Shown one piece after another: positions 1 through 8,388 of a stretch of 64,000 nt of DNA. The translations under genes and the position numbers were made by a program. Below the pieces are notes generated by a model. That model searched no databases and was not told the DNA's origin. It worked only from the letters and a program-made list of their open reading frames with translations. Numbering within the stretch: position 1 is the first letter of the stretch; each line of letters begins with the position of its first letter. This DNA is from Herbiconiux oxytropis (GTDB lineage Bacteria > Actinomycetota > Actinomycetes > Actinomycetales > Microbacteriaceae), in assembly GCF_024979315.1 (NCBI RefSeq), contig NZ_JANLCK010000004.1, positions 310,001-374,000 on the forward strand. Reading direction: 5' to 3'.

Positions 1-1
1 G

Positions 2-871
2 GAGCACGCCGTCACCGCGTCGCGGGCCCGGGAGCTCGGCCGCACCGCGATCGTGACGGGCGACCACGTCGACGTGGTGGGAGACACGAGCGGCGAGTCG
101 GGGTCGCTGGCGCGGGTCGTGCGGGTGAAGGAGCGCACCACCCTGCTCCGCCGGAGCGCGGACGACTCCGATGACGTGGAGCGCGTGATCGTGGCGAACG
201 CCGACCAGATGCTGATCGTGGTCGCCGCCGCCAACCCCGAGCCGCGGGCCCGCCTGATCGACCGCTACCTCGTGGCGGCGTTCGACGCCGGGGTCACCCC
301 CATCCTCTGCATCACCAAGACAGACCTCGCCGATCCGGCGGAGCTGCTCTCCGAGTTCGCGGCCCTCGACCTCCGCGTCGTCACACTCTCGCGCGACGAC
401 GTGCCCGTCGACGAGCTGACCGAACTGCTCGTGGGCAAGAGCACCGTGACGGTGGGGCACTCGGGCGTCGGCAAGTCGACACTCGTGAACGCGCTCGTGC
501 CCGGGGCGGATCGCGCCACCGGGGTGGTCAACACCGTCACCGGCCGCGGTCGCCACACGTCCTCCTCCACCGTCTGCCTCCGGCTGCACTCGGGCGACGG
601 GCGCACGGGCTGGATCATCGACACCCCGGGGGTGCGCTCGTTCGGCCTCGGGCACGTCGATCCCGCCAACATCCTGCGCTCGTTCGTGGCGACAGCCCAT
701 CTGCCCGAGACCCCTCCCCCCGGCGGCATCCCGCTGACCGAGGCGCACGACTGGGAGATCGTCGACCGCGTGGAGGCCGGCGAACTCGGCGAGAGCGGAC
801 GCGCCCGGCTGCACTCACTGCAGAAGCTGCTCGACACCACGGGGCCCTCGGGCCCGGCGGGCGGGCGCTAG
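2..871 (+). CDS. rsgA: Ribosome small-subunit-dependent GTPase RsgA (5' end outside window)
   Basis: Circularly permuted GTPase that acts in late maturation of the 30S ribosomal subunit. The reading frame is open from base 2, so the true start and part of the N-terminal OB domain lie outside the window. The G motifs appear in the permuted order expected of RsgA: TKTD (G4) at 314-325, then the Walker A-type GHSGVGKS (G1) at 455-478, then DTPG (G3) at 620-631. The C-terminal zinc domain is unusual. The usual cysteine-rich knuckle is absent: between the FGLGHVDP segment and the stop there is no cysteine at all. Followed by hisN nine bases later, a common actinobacterial arrangement. Confidence 0.93.
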   Translation, partial: EHAVTASRARELGRTAIVTGDHVDVVGDTSGESGSLARVVRVKERTTLLRRSADDSDDVERVIVANADQMLIVVAAANPEPRARLIDRYLVAAFDAGVTPILCITKTDLADPAELLSEFAALDLRVVTLSRDDVPVDELTELLVGKSTVTVGHSGVGKSTLVNALVPGADRATGVVNTVTGRGRHTSSSTVCLRLHSGDGRTGWIIDTPGVRSFGLGHVDPANILRSFVATAHLPETPPPGGIPLTEAHDWEIVDRVEAGELGESGRARLHSLQKLLDTTGPSGPAGGR

Positions 872-880
872 CCTGGATCG

Positions 881-1732
881 GTGACCCAGGACAACGACCA
901 CGCCACCGCCCCGCACGTCGCCGACGACCTCGAGCTCGCGCTCCGGCTGGCCGACCACGCCGACTCGATCTCACGGAGCCGTTTCCGGGCCTTCGACCTG
1001 CACGTCACCGCGAAACCGGACCGCACGCCGGTGACGGACGCCGATCGTGCCGTCGAGGAGGCCCTCCGCGCCGTTCTCGCCGCCACCCGCCCGGGAGACG
1101 GCATCCTGGGCGAGGAGTTCGGGGAGGACGCGGGCGTCGACGGATCCGGATCGTCCCGCCAGTGGATCATCGACCCGATCGACGGCACGGCGAACTTCAT
1201 GCGCGGCGTGCCGGTCTGGGCCACCCTCATCGCGCTCGCGGTCGACGGCGTGCCCGTGGTGGGTGTCGTGAGCGCGCCCGCCCTCGGCCGGCGTTGGTGG
1301 GCCGCCCACGGGCTGGGAGCCTTCACGACCGACGTGCAGGGCGACGGTCCCGACGAGGTGAGGGCGCTCCGGGTCTCGGGCATCGCCGAGCTCGCCGACG
1401 CCTCCCTCAGCTACAACAGCTTCAAGGGCTGGGACGAGGCGGGCCGGCTGCCCGAGCTCACCGCGCTCACCCGGGAGGTCTGGCGCACCCGCGCCTACGG
1501 CGAGATGTGGTCGTACATGATGGTGGCTGAGGGGCAGCTCGAGATCGCTGCCGAGTTCGACCTGCAGCCCTACGACATGGCGGCCCTCGTGCCGATCATC
1601 GAGGAGGCCGGCGGCCGGTTCAGCTCCGTCGACGGCGTGCCGGGGCCGTGGAGCGGCAGTGCCCTCGCGACCAACGGTCATCTGCACGACGCCACCCTGT
1701 CGCTCGTCTCCCGCGAACTGGGCCAGGATTGA
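881..1732 (+). CDS. hisN: Histidinol-phosphatase, inositol monophosphatase family
   Basis: Predicted to dephosphorylate L-histidinol phosphate in histidine biosynthesis, as the IMPase-type HisN does in actinobacteria; another inositol-phosphatase-like substrate cannot be excluded. The 283-residue protein has the Mg-binding IMPase motifs: GEEFG near residues 77-81, DPIDGTANF starting at D98, and PYDMAAL with a following EEAGG near the C-terminus. The GTG start is nine bases after the rsgA stop, so the two genes are probably cotranscribed. Length is normal for the family. Confidence 0.85.
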   Translation: MTQDNDHATAPHVADDLELALRLADHADSISRSRFRAFDLHVTAKPDRTPVTDADRAVEEALRAVLAATRPGDGILGEEFGEDAGVDGSGSSRQWIIDPIDGTANFMRGVPVWATLIALAVDGVPVVGVVSAPALGRRWWAAHGLGAFTTDVQGDGPDEVRALRVSGIAELADASLSYNSFKGWDEAGRLPELTALTREVWRTRAYGEMWSYMMVAEGQLEIAAEFDLQPYDMAALVPIIEEAGGRFSSVDGVPGPWSGSALATNGHLHDATLSLVSRELGQD

Positions 1733-1736
1733 AGAC

Positions 1737-2258
1737 ATGACGAAGCTCTCCGGCACGACGGTCCGCGCCACCACCACGATCCTGTCCTCCGCCGCTCTGC
1801 TCGCCCTCGGCCTCGCGCTCGGCGGCTGCTCGGCCCTGTTCCCGCCCTCGGCGCCGCCGGCCACCGACTCCGCCACGGGCGAGGAGATCGATCAGACCGA
1901 CACCGACGTCTTCACCCTCGCGGTGGGCGACTGCCTGAACGACACCGCGTCCGAGGAGGTCACCGAGGTGCCGATCGTCGATTGCGCCGACGAGCACGAC
2001 TTCGAGGTCTACGCCGAGTTCGAGGTGTCGGGCGATGAGTTCCCCGGCATGGAGGCCATCGACTCCGAGGCCGAGGAGACGTGTCTCGCGGAGTTCGAAC
2101 CGTTCGTGGGGATCTCCTACGACGAGTCGATGCTCGGATACACGTACTTCTCCCCCACCGAGGAGTCGTGGACCCAGGGCGACGACCGTCTGGTCTCCTG
2201 CATCGTGGGCGACCCCAGCGGCAAGACCACAGGATCGCTCGCCGGCGCCGGGATCTGA
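1737..2258 (+). CDS. Septum-formation-family lipoprotein
   Basis: Small secreted lipoprotein of 173 residues. A signal peptide ends in a lipobox (LGGC, Cys31). The mature part has the pattern seen in the actinobacterial septum-formation domain: VGDCLND, then VDCADEHDFEVYAEF, then two more cysteines (ETCLAEF, VSCIVGD), suggesting disulphides. The ATG lies four bases after hisN, so it probably ends the same transcript. An upstream in-frame start would run into hisN and would bury the signal peptide, so the 1737 start is preferred. Exact role unknown. Confidence 0.75.
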   Translation: MTKLSGTTVRATTTILSSAALLALGLALGGCSALFPPSAPPATDSATGEEIDQTDTDVFTLAVGDCLNDTASEEVTEVPIVDCADEHDFEVYAEFEVSGDEFPGMEAIDSEAEETCLAEFEPFVGISYDESMLGYTYFSPTEESWTQGDDRLVSCIVGDPSGKTTGSLAGAGI

Positions 2259-2290
2259 CCCGGCACCGACGCTGAACCCGCTCGCGCCGA

Positions 2291-3805
2291 TCAGAAGTCG
2301 GCCGCGAAGCTGCCCATCACCTGTTCGATCGCGGGCAGGTCGCTCTCGGCGGCGATCGTGACCGTCACCACGATCACGAAGCTGCCGTCGGCGGGCTGGG
2401 CGGCCACGACCACGTAGTCGCTCGAACCTCCGCAGGCGGAGAAGTACTGGTAGCGGCCCTCGTAGACCCCGTCCGAATACGCATCCTCCGTCACCGGCGT
2501 GCACTGCCCGGTCAGCGAGGTGAGCGATGCGAAGACCGCCTCGGGCGTGAGGTCGGGGGCCGCGGGGGCTGCCGACACCGTGACCCCCGACGTGGCCCAG
2601 GACTCCTCGAACTGCGCGAGATCGGTGCTCGCCCTCACGTCGAGGAACTCGTGACCGCCGATTCCCGTGAACGAGCTGCCGTCGACATCGGCCCAGTCGG
2701 CGGGGACGTCGACACTCAGCACTCCGGAATCATCGGTGACCGTGACGTATGGCCGGTCGTCGTCGCCCGTCACGCTGCCGATGCCCGGCACTTCCACCGG
2801 CTCGAGCGGCTTGCCGTTGAACTGGCCGCGATAGAGGGCGTCCTCCGAGGGCCGGTAGACGTCGACGTCGATCGTGCCGTCGGCGCCCTGGGTGCGGACG
2901 ACGTCGCAGTACTCCTCGAGCGTGCCCTCCTCGGCGAGGCTCGTGCCCGCCATGCGCAGCAGCAGGTCGCCCGGGAGGATGCCCGCGCCGTCGGCGGCGG
3001 AACCGGCCTTCACCGAACTCACCCAGACGCCGACCGCACCGTCCTCCTGCGGGGGCAGCGCCTGCGCGTTCACGCCCAGGCTCTCGACGTCCTCACCGTC
3101 GATCAGCCGCTTCAGCACCGCCTGCGCCTCGTCGCGGTGGATGGCGAAGTTCGAGTCGAGCTCGCCGATGCTCGCGTAGTTGATGCCCACGACCTCACCG
3201 TCGGCGTTCACGAGCGGGCCGCCGGAGTTGCCGGGGCGGATCTTCGCGTCGTGCTCGATCACGTGGTCGAGCGACGCCCAGGCCGACTCCCCCGCAGTGT
3301 CGTTCTTCGACACGATCCCCTGGGTGAGAGTGAAGTCCGGGTCGCCGAGCGGGAAGCCCGCTGCGTAGACCTGCTCACCGGTGGCGATCTCACCCTCCTG
3401 CCAGCCGAGGAACGGGAACCCCTCACCGTCGACCCGCACGACGGCGAGGTCGAGGCACTCCGATGATCCGAGGATCTCGGCGTCGTGCGCCGAATCCGCT
3501 CCGCCGACCTGCACGCTCATGGTTCCGGCACCGGCCACGACGTGGTTGTTCGTGACGGCGAGGCCGTCCGCCGAGATGAGGAATCCCGATCCGGTGCCCG
3601 CCTGCTCGGCGGAGGCGCCGTTCTCCGGGTCGGCGAACGTGCCTTCGGCCTCGATGCGGATGGTGGCCGACTGCACGGCGTCGAAACCGGCCGCGCCCGC
3701 CTGCCCGCCGCCCGAGCATCCACTCAGCACGGCGCTCGTGGCGATGAGCACGACGACCGCCGATGTGCGTGAGACGGCCACCCGGGATGTCGAGGGTCGG
3801 AACAT
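2291..3805 (-). CDS. Trypsin-like serine protease lipoprotein with PDZ domain (HtrA-like)
   Basis: Exported serine protease of 504 residues, probably membrane-anchored on the outer face. The signal peptide ends in the lipobox LSGC (Cys30). The trypsin-like triad is visible as His88 (TNNHVV), Asp119 (CLDLAVV) and Ser194 (RPGNSGGPL). A PDZ domain follows around residues 255-340, with GAGILPGDLLLRM. The last roughly 150 residues form a separate domain with two cysteines and no family I recognise. It converges on the septum-formation lipoprotein gene. Substrate unknown; envelope protein quality control or processing is the usual role. Confidence 0.82.
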   Translation of the reverse strand: MFRPSTSRVAVSRTSAVVVLIATSAVLSGCSGGGQAGAAGFDAVQSATIRIEAEGTFADPENGASAEQAGTGSGFLISADGLAVTNNHVVAGAGTMSVQVGGADSAHDAEILGSSECLDLAVVRVDGEGFPFLGWQEGEIATGEQVYAAGFPLGDPDFTLTQGIVSKNDTAGESAWASLDHVIEHDAKIRPGNSGGPLVNADGEVVGINYASIGELDSNFAIHRDEAQAVLKRLIDGEDVESLGVNAQALPPQEDGAVGVWVSSVKAGSAADGAGILPGDLLLRMAGTSLAEEGTLEEYCDVVRTQGADGTIDVDVYRPSEDALYRGQFNGKPLEPVEVPGIGSVTGDDDRPYVTVTDDSGVLSVDVPADWADVDGSSFTGIGGHEFLDVRASTDLAQFEESWATSGVTVSAAPAAPDLTPEAVFASLTSLTGQCTPVTEDAYSDGVYEGRYQYFSACGGSSDYVVVAAQPADGSFVIVVTVTIAAESDLPAIEQVMGSFAADF

Positions 3806-3870
3806 GGGCTCTCCTCCGATCGAAGCACTGAGAATGCCTCAGCAACGACGATCATACAGAGAGCTGACGA

Positions 3871-4317
3871 TTATTCGATAGATCCTTCTGGCGCCGGCAC
3901 CAGGGTTACGAGCGTCTCGCCCGCCTCGTCGGCGAGCACGAGGGATTCGCCGTCGAGGTAAGCCGCACGGGAGCTGGTGAGGTACTTCGGCAGCGGAGCC
4001 CCCTCGCAGCCGATGAGCGTGCTGAAGCCTGCGGCGGTGGCCGTGATCGCGCCGTCCCCGCCGACGCTCCACGAGCCTGCGCCCCCGTTGCAGCCGTCCG
4101 AGCCCTTCCAGGATCCGTCGTCCGAGAAGGTGAGGTAGGGCTCGTTCGGTGCGGTGGTGTAGGTCTCGCCGGTCACCCAGGATCCGACGAGGTCCGATTC
4201 GGTAGCGGGGGTGCCTGGGCCGCCGGACGCGCCACTCGACGCGCACGCACTCAGGGCGGTGGCCACGAGGCCGATGCCGATGGCGATCACTGATCTGCGG
4301 ATGATTCCGGATGTCAT
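3871..4317 (-). CDS. META-like domain lipoprotein
   Basis: Secreted lipoprotein of 148 residues with lipobox LSAC (Cys25). The mature part resembles META/HslJ-like domains: LVGSW near the start, then LTFSDDGSW, a DGCNG turn and GFSTLIGC, ending in LVTLVPAP. Such domains are small beta-rich envelope proteins of unclear function. The ATG is followed upstream by a short AG-rich stretch on the minus strand. It stands alone between the protease gene and the divergent phosphatase gene. Confidence 0.6.
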   Translation of the reverse strand: MTSGIIRRSVIAIGIGLVATALSACASSGASGGPGTPATESDLVGSWVTGETYTTAPNEPYLTFSDDGSWKGSDGCNGGAGSWSVGGDGAITATAAGFSTLIGCEGAPLPKYLTSSRAAYLDGESLVLADEAGETLVTLVPAPEGSIE

Positions 4318-4366
4318 GTGGTTCTCCTCTGATCACCGCCCACGCTAGCAACATAGGCTGGACGCA

Positions 4367-5029
4367 ATGCGACTCCTCCTGATCCGTCACGGCCAGACCA
4401 TCGACAACGTGCGCGGCGCCCTCGGCACCGCTGTCCCCGGCCCCGGCCTCACCGCCCTCGGCCGCACCCAGGCGTCGGCCGTGCCGGCCGTCCTCACCGG
4501 CGAGCGGATCGACGCGATCGCCGTCTCGAGCATGCAGCGCACCCACGAGACGGCCGCGCCCCTCGCCGCCGAGCGCGGCCTCGTGCCCACCGAGCATCCG
4601 GGACTCCGCGAGATCACCGCGGGAGACCTCGAGCAGCGCACCGACCACGAGGCCGTCTCCACCTACCTCGGCACCCTGATGGGGTGGTGGACCGACCTCT
4701 CCGGCCGCTTGCCAGGGGGCGAGAGCGGCGAGGAGTTCTTCGCGCGCTACGACGGCGTCATCCGCGAGCTGGCCGCAGCGCATCCGGGCGGCACCGTGGT
4801 GGTGTTCAGCCACGGCGCCGCCATCCGCACCTGGGCATCGTGGTCGTCGTCGAACCTCGACGCCGCCTTCAGCCGCTCGCACGGGCTCGAGAACACCGGC
4901 ATCGTGGTGCTCGAGGGATCGCCTGGCGAGGGGTGGGTCGCGACGACCTGGCAGGGCGAGCCGCTCGGTGGCGAGGCGCTCGACGACGCCACAGCCCCCG
5001 ACCCCACCGGGGAGCCGCTCGGGCACTAG
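4367..5029 (+). CDS. Histidine phosphatase (phosphoglycerate mutase) superfamily protein
   Basis: Phosphohistidine-type phosphatase of 220 residues. The N-terminal LLIRHGQT carries the catalytic His8 that is phosphorylated during the reaction; the second conserved histidine is in VVFSHGAAIR, and the acid/base glutamate is probably in the LREITAGDLEQ segment. Substrates in this family range from phosphosugars to nucleotides and cannot be read from sequence. The MarR gene begins ten bases downstream, suggesting one transcript. Confidence 0.82.
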   Translation: MRLLLIRHGQTIDNVRGALGTAVPGPGLTALGRTQASAVPAVLTGERIDAIAVSSMQRTHETAAPLAAERGLVPTEHPGLREITAGDLEQRTDHEAVSTYLGTLMGWWTDLSGRLPGGESGEEFFARYDGVIRELAAAHPGGTVVVFSHGAAIRTWASWSSSNLDAAFSRSHGLENTGIVVLEGSPGEGWVATTWQGEPLGGEALDDATAPDPTGEPLGH

Positions 5030-5039
5030 AGTCGGAACG

Positions 5040-5540
5040 ATGAACGATTCCGCAGTGTCGCTGGATGCCCGTCAGTTCTCGGTCTGGGCTGACTTCGTGC
5101 TCGCGCACACGAGGGTGATGCGGCTGATCGAGCACTCCATCCGCAAGGAGGCCGGGCTCACCTGGGCCCAGTACGACGTGCTCTACAACCTCAACGCCGA
5201 ACCGGGTTCCGCACTCTCGATCGGCGACCTCACCCGCACGCTCCTCTACAGCAGCGGCTCCGCGTCGAAGCTCGTGGCCGCCATGCAGCGCGGTGGGCTG
5301 ATCGAGCGGGAGCAGTCCACCGACGACCGCCGCGTCATCCTCGTGCGGCCGACCGCCGAGGGTTCGCAGGCGTTCGAGAGAGCCACCGCCGAGGTGCTCC
5401 GTGTGGTGCGCGAGGAGTTCGCGGCACACCTGTCCGACGAGGAGCTGCCGGTCGTGGCGGCGTTCCTGCGGCGCCTGAGGGAACAGGATCCCAAGCTGCG
5501 CAGGCCGCCCTACGACCTGCCGGTGGCGCTCGACGCCTGA
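5040..5540 (+). CDS. MarR-family transcriptional regulator
   Basis: Winged-helix repressor of 166 residues. The DNA-binding core runs from about residue 30 to 110, with LTWAQYDVLYNL, the recognition helix around LLYSSGSASKLVAAM, and the wing at STDDRRVILVRPT (typical MarR D-x-R-x-R). The ATG at 5040 was chosen because the domain starts just after it and an upstream start would overlap the phosphatase gene. Ligand and targets are unknown; the upstream phosphatase gene may be in the same operon. Confidence 0.85.
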   Translation: MNDSAVSLDARQFSVWADFVLAHTRVMRLIEHSIRKEAGLTWAQYDVLYNLNAEPGSALSIGDLTRTLLYSSGSASKLVAAMQRGGLIEREQSTDDRRVILVRPTAEGSQAFERATAEVLRVVREEFAAHLSDEELPVVAAFLRRLREQDPKLRRPPYDLPVALDA

Positions 5541-5595
5541 CCGGCGGAGCGGATGCGCGGAGAACCGCGTGGCAAGAGAGTGCGACGACGACCGA

Positions 5596-5993
5596 TGGTG
5601 GAGATGGGGGGAATTGAACCCCCGTCCATCGCTGTGATTCCACGCCTTCTACGGGCGTAGCCTGTACAGACGTTCTACTCGGCCCCGACCTTTGCTACAG
5701 GCACCTAGGTCGACGGGCCCAGCCACAGTGCAAGTCCCGCGTGACCCTGAGACACAGTCACGCAGCAATCTCTCTGGATAATGCCGGAACCCGGGTAGAG
5801 AGCATTCCCGGACCGACAGTTGCTATTTAGCTAGAAGGAAGACCTACGCTGCGAGAGCGAAGGTGGCCTTCTTGGCCGCAACAGTGCTGTTTGAATTGGC
5901 ACTTATGTTTTGCGGAGGGCGTTAACGAGATAACCCCGCATCCTCGACCCGCTTCTCGTGGTTTCGCAGGCGATGTCGAAACCGATCATCCCC
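5596..5993 (-). ncRNA. ssrA: Transfer-messenger RNA (tmRNA)
   Basis: Rescues stalled ribosomes together with SmpB. The 3' end has a tRNA-like T-arm (GGTTCAATTCC) and an encoded CCA ending at 5596. The seven-base acceptor stem is complete: GGGGATG at the 5' end (5993-5987) pairs with CATCTCC just before ACCA, with one G-U pair. The 5' part continues as GATCGGTTTCGAC, a tmRNA hallmark. The tag frame resumes at GCC (5900-5898) and encodes ANSNSTVAAKKATFALAA before a TAG at 5846-5844, ending in the proteolysis signal ALAA. Length is about 398 nt. smpB lies 2 kb away on the same strand. Confidence 0.95.
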
Positions 5994-6155
5994 GTGCAGG
6001 TCGTCGTCGCACGCTCTTGAGTTACCAAATTCTGATCCGACGATGTGCACCGTGACGATCTGCACCGTGTTGGTGGCCATCTGAACCAGCCCTCTAGTCT
6101 ACGACGGATTTCGGACGACGGGGGACATGCAGGTGCATGGAATATCGTGGAACCC

Positions 6156-6842
6156 ATGCAGGAGACCATCATCACGGTAGCGGGATCGAGTCGGCTGCGC
6201 CGCAATCCCGAGCGCGCCAGGGTGCGCATCGGGATCGGCTTCGAGGGCTCGAAGCGCGACAGCGTGCTGGCGGCCACGAGGGCGGCGCACGAGTCGCTCA
6301 CCGGTTCACTCGAGACCCTCCTCGACGAGCAGCACGGGCCCGTGATCGTGTGGAGCTCGGAGGAGATCCGGGTGTGGGGTCAGCGGCCGTGGAGCCAGGA
6401 CGGCACGCGGCTGCCGGTGGAGTTCCACAGCGCTGTGTTCGTCGACGCCGAGTTCGACGACTTCGAGGCCCTGTCGGAATGGATCGACGTGGTCGCCATC
6501 CGGGAGGGCATCGCGATCGACGGCATCGACTGGCTGCTCTCGCCCGAGACCGAGCACGAGGTGCAGAGCGAGGCGAGGCGGAGCGCGGTGGTCGACGCGC
6601 TCGAGAAGGCGCACGAGTACGCGGAGGCGCTCGGGCTCGGTGAGGTGCGGGCCCTCGCCGTGGCCGACCCCGGCCTGCTCGAGAGCTCCGCGATCGCACC
6701 CCTCGGCGCGCCGGAGATGATGGCCCTGGGCCGCGCCATGCCGGCGGCGGGCGGCGGCGGCATGGAACTGCGCCCCAGTGCGATCGCCGTCGAGGCCACC
6801 GTGCACATCCGCTTCGCCGCCTCGCCCGCGGCCGCCCTCTGA
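6156..6842 (+). CDS. SIMPL (DUF541) domain protein
   Basis: A 228-residue SIMPL-domain protein. It starts with ETIITVAGSSRLRRNPERA, the typical beginning of the domain, and has the family's alternating strand/helix layout to the end (AIAVEATVHIRFAA). Unlike many SIMPL proteins it has no visible signal peptide, so it is probably cytoplasmic. The ATG at 6156 was chosen because the domain starts immediately. Its TGA overlaps the ATG of the next gene by one base, so the two are translationally coupled. Function unknown. Confidence 0.7.
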   Translation: MQETIITVAGSSRLRRNPERARVRIGIGFEGSKRDSVLAATRAAHESLTGSLETLLDEQHGPVIVWSSEEIRVWGQRPWSQDGTRLPVEFHSAVFVDAEFDDFEALSEWIDVVAIREGIAIDGIDWLLSPETEHEVQSEARRSAVVDALEKAHEYAEALGLGEVRALAVADPGLLESSAIAPLGAPEMMALGRAMPAAGGGGMELRPSAIAVEATVHIRFAASPAAAL

Positions 6843-7783
6843 TGGCCGCCGCGCGGCCACTCAGGGGTCTCGCCGGCCGCACCGTCGTGGTGACGGGAGG
6901 CACCGGCGGCCTCGGCTACTGGGCCACCGAGCAGCTCGCCGCCGCGGGCGCCTCCGTGGTGATCGCGGCGCGCACGCCCGAGAAGGGCGCGGCAGCCCTC
7001 GCCTCGCTTGCTCGGCGCGTTCCGGGTTCGGATGCGCGCTTCGTGCGGCTCGACCTCGCCGACCTCGCGTCGGTGGCCGAAGCGGCCGAGGAGCTCGCCG
7101 GGCTCCCCCGCATCGATGCCCTGATCGCGAACGCGGGCGTGCTGTCGTCGAAGGGCCGGCAGCAGACCGCCGACGGTTTCGAGATGATGGTGGGCACGAA
7201 CCTGCTCGGCCATTTCGCTCTCATCGGCCGCCTGCTGCCCGCCCTGTCAGCGCCCGCCGGTCAGGATCATCCGGCCAGGATCGTGCACCTCGGCAGCATC
7301 AGCCACGAGTTCTTCCGGCTCGACCTCGACGACCTCCAGGCCACCTCCGGGCGGTTCCGCGAGTTCCGCACCTACGGCCGCTCGAAGCTCGCGGTCATGA
7401 CCTACGGCTTCGAGCTCGACCGGCGGCTTCGCCTCGCGGGCTCGACCGTCTCGAGCATCGTGGCGCATCCGGGGTTCGCGGTGGACGAGCTGTCGCCGCA
7501 TCGCGACATCCTGCCCGCGCCCAAGCAGGGAACGCCCGTGATCCGCGCCGCGTACCGCCTCGTCGGTCAGGGCAAGGACGCGGGCGCCTGGCCGCTCGTG
7601 GCCGCCGCCGTCGACGCTCGGGCCGAGGGCGGCCAGTACTGGGGACCTGATGGCTGGCGGCAGCTGAAGGGCGCTCCCTCGGTGGTCGATGCGAAGCCCT
7701 ACGCCCGCGACCCGGCGATCGGGCGCGCCCTCTGGGCCGCCGCCGAGCACCTCACAGGCGTCTCCCCCGACCTCCCCGGCTGA
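6842..7783 (+). CDS. Short-chain dehydrogenase/reductase
   Basis: NAD(P)-dependent oxidoreductase of 313 residues, of the classical SDR type close to retinol dehydrogenase/protochlorophyllide-reductase-like enzymes. The cofactor motif TGGTGGLG is at residues 18-25, the NAG motif is in LIANAGVL, and the catalytic Tyr178 and Lys182 are in YGRSKLA. The C-terminal part is longer than in minimal SDRs and ends in ALWAAAEHLTG. Coupled to the SIMPL gene by a one-base stop-start overlap. Substrate unknown. Confidence 0.82.
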   Translation: MAAARPLRGLAGRTVVVTGGTGGLGYWATEQLAAAGASVVIAARTPEKGAAALASLARRVPGSDARFVRLDLADLASVAEAAEELAGLPRIDALIANAGVLSSKGRQQTADGFEMMVGTNLLGHFALIGRLLPALSAPAGQDHPARIVHLGSISHEFFRLDLDDLQATSGRFREFRTYGRSKLAVMTYGFELDRRLRLAGSTVSSIVAHPGFAVDELSPHRDILPAPKQGTPVIRAAYRLVGQGKDAGAWPLVAAAVDARAEGGQYWGPDGWRQLKGAPSVVDAKPYARDPAIGRALWAAAEHLTGVSPDLPG

Positions 7784-7787
7784 CCCT

Positions 7788-7851
7788 CTGCCGAAACGTC
7801 ACTTTCCACGCACAGATGCGCGCGGATGTGTGGGAAGTGACGGTTCGGCAG
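7788..7851. repeat. Long inverted repeat between convergent genes (copy 1 of a dispersed element)
   Basis: A 25-base left arm (7788-7812) pairs with a right arm (7827-7851) around a 14-base loop, with three non-Watson-Crick positions. It fills the gap between the convergent SDR and smpB stops, so it can act as a bidirectional terminator. A near-identical arm pair occurs at 42815-42878, also between convergent genes. Confidence 0.8.
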
Positions 7852-7852
7852 A

Positions 7853-8329
7853 TCAGTCGCCGAGGTTGCGGCGGCTCGAGATGGCGCGGTCGGCCTCGCG
7901 CTTGTCCTGGCGTTCACGGAGCGCCTGGCGCTTGTCGTACTCGCGCTTTCCCTTGGCGACGCCGATCTCGACCTTGGCCCGGCCATCGAGGAAGTACAGG
8001 GAGAGCGGCACGAGGGTGTAGCCGCCCTCCTTGGTCTTGTGCGAGATCTTGATGATCTGCTCCTTGTGCAGCAGGAGCTTGCGCTTGCGACGGGGCGGGT
8101 GGTTGTTCCAGGTGCCCTCGTTGTATTCCGGGATGTGCACGGCGTCGAGCCACGCCTCTCCCCCGTCGATGAAGGCATAGCCGTCGACGAGCGAGGCCCG
8201 CCCGGCCCGCAGCGACTTGACCTCGGTGCCGGTGAGCACGAGACCCGCCTCGTAGGTGTCCTCCACCGTGTAGTCGTGGCGCGCCTTGCGATTGGTCGCG
8301 ACGACCTTCTGTCCGCGTTCGCGGGGCAT
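7853..8329 (-). CDS. smpB: SsrA-binding protein SmpB
   Basis: Binds tmRNA and delivers it to stalled ribosomes. The 158-residue protein has the complete family pattern: [11 protein letters not shown] near the N-terminus, [35 protein letters not shown], and the basic C-terminal tail [14 protein letters not shown] that enters the mRNA channel. The ATG at 8329 gives normal length; a longer frame upstream is only overlap with ftsX. It follows ftsX by 59 bases on the same strand, the common actinobacterial order. Confidence 0.97.
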   Translation of the reverse strand: MPRERGQKVVATNRKARHDYTVEDTYEAGLVLTGTEVKSLRAGRASLVDGYAFIDGGEAWLDAVHIPEYNEGTWNNHPPRRKRKLLLHKEQIIKISHKTKEGGYTLVPLSLYFLDGRAKVEIGVAKGKREYDKRQALRERQDKREADRAISSRRNLGD

Positions 8330-8388
8330 GACGCCTCCTGACCTGAGGGGAATGGATGAGCTGCCGCGAATGACGGCAGCCCACCATT

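Noticed and set aside
5596-6155. tmRNA gene as an integration site for a genomic island
   Set aside because: The 3' end is a common attachment site, but there is no integrase and no second copy of the tmRNA 3' end in the window; neighbouring genes have ordinary composition.
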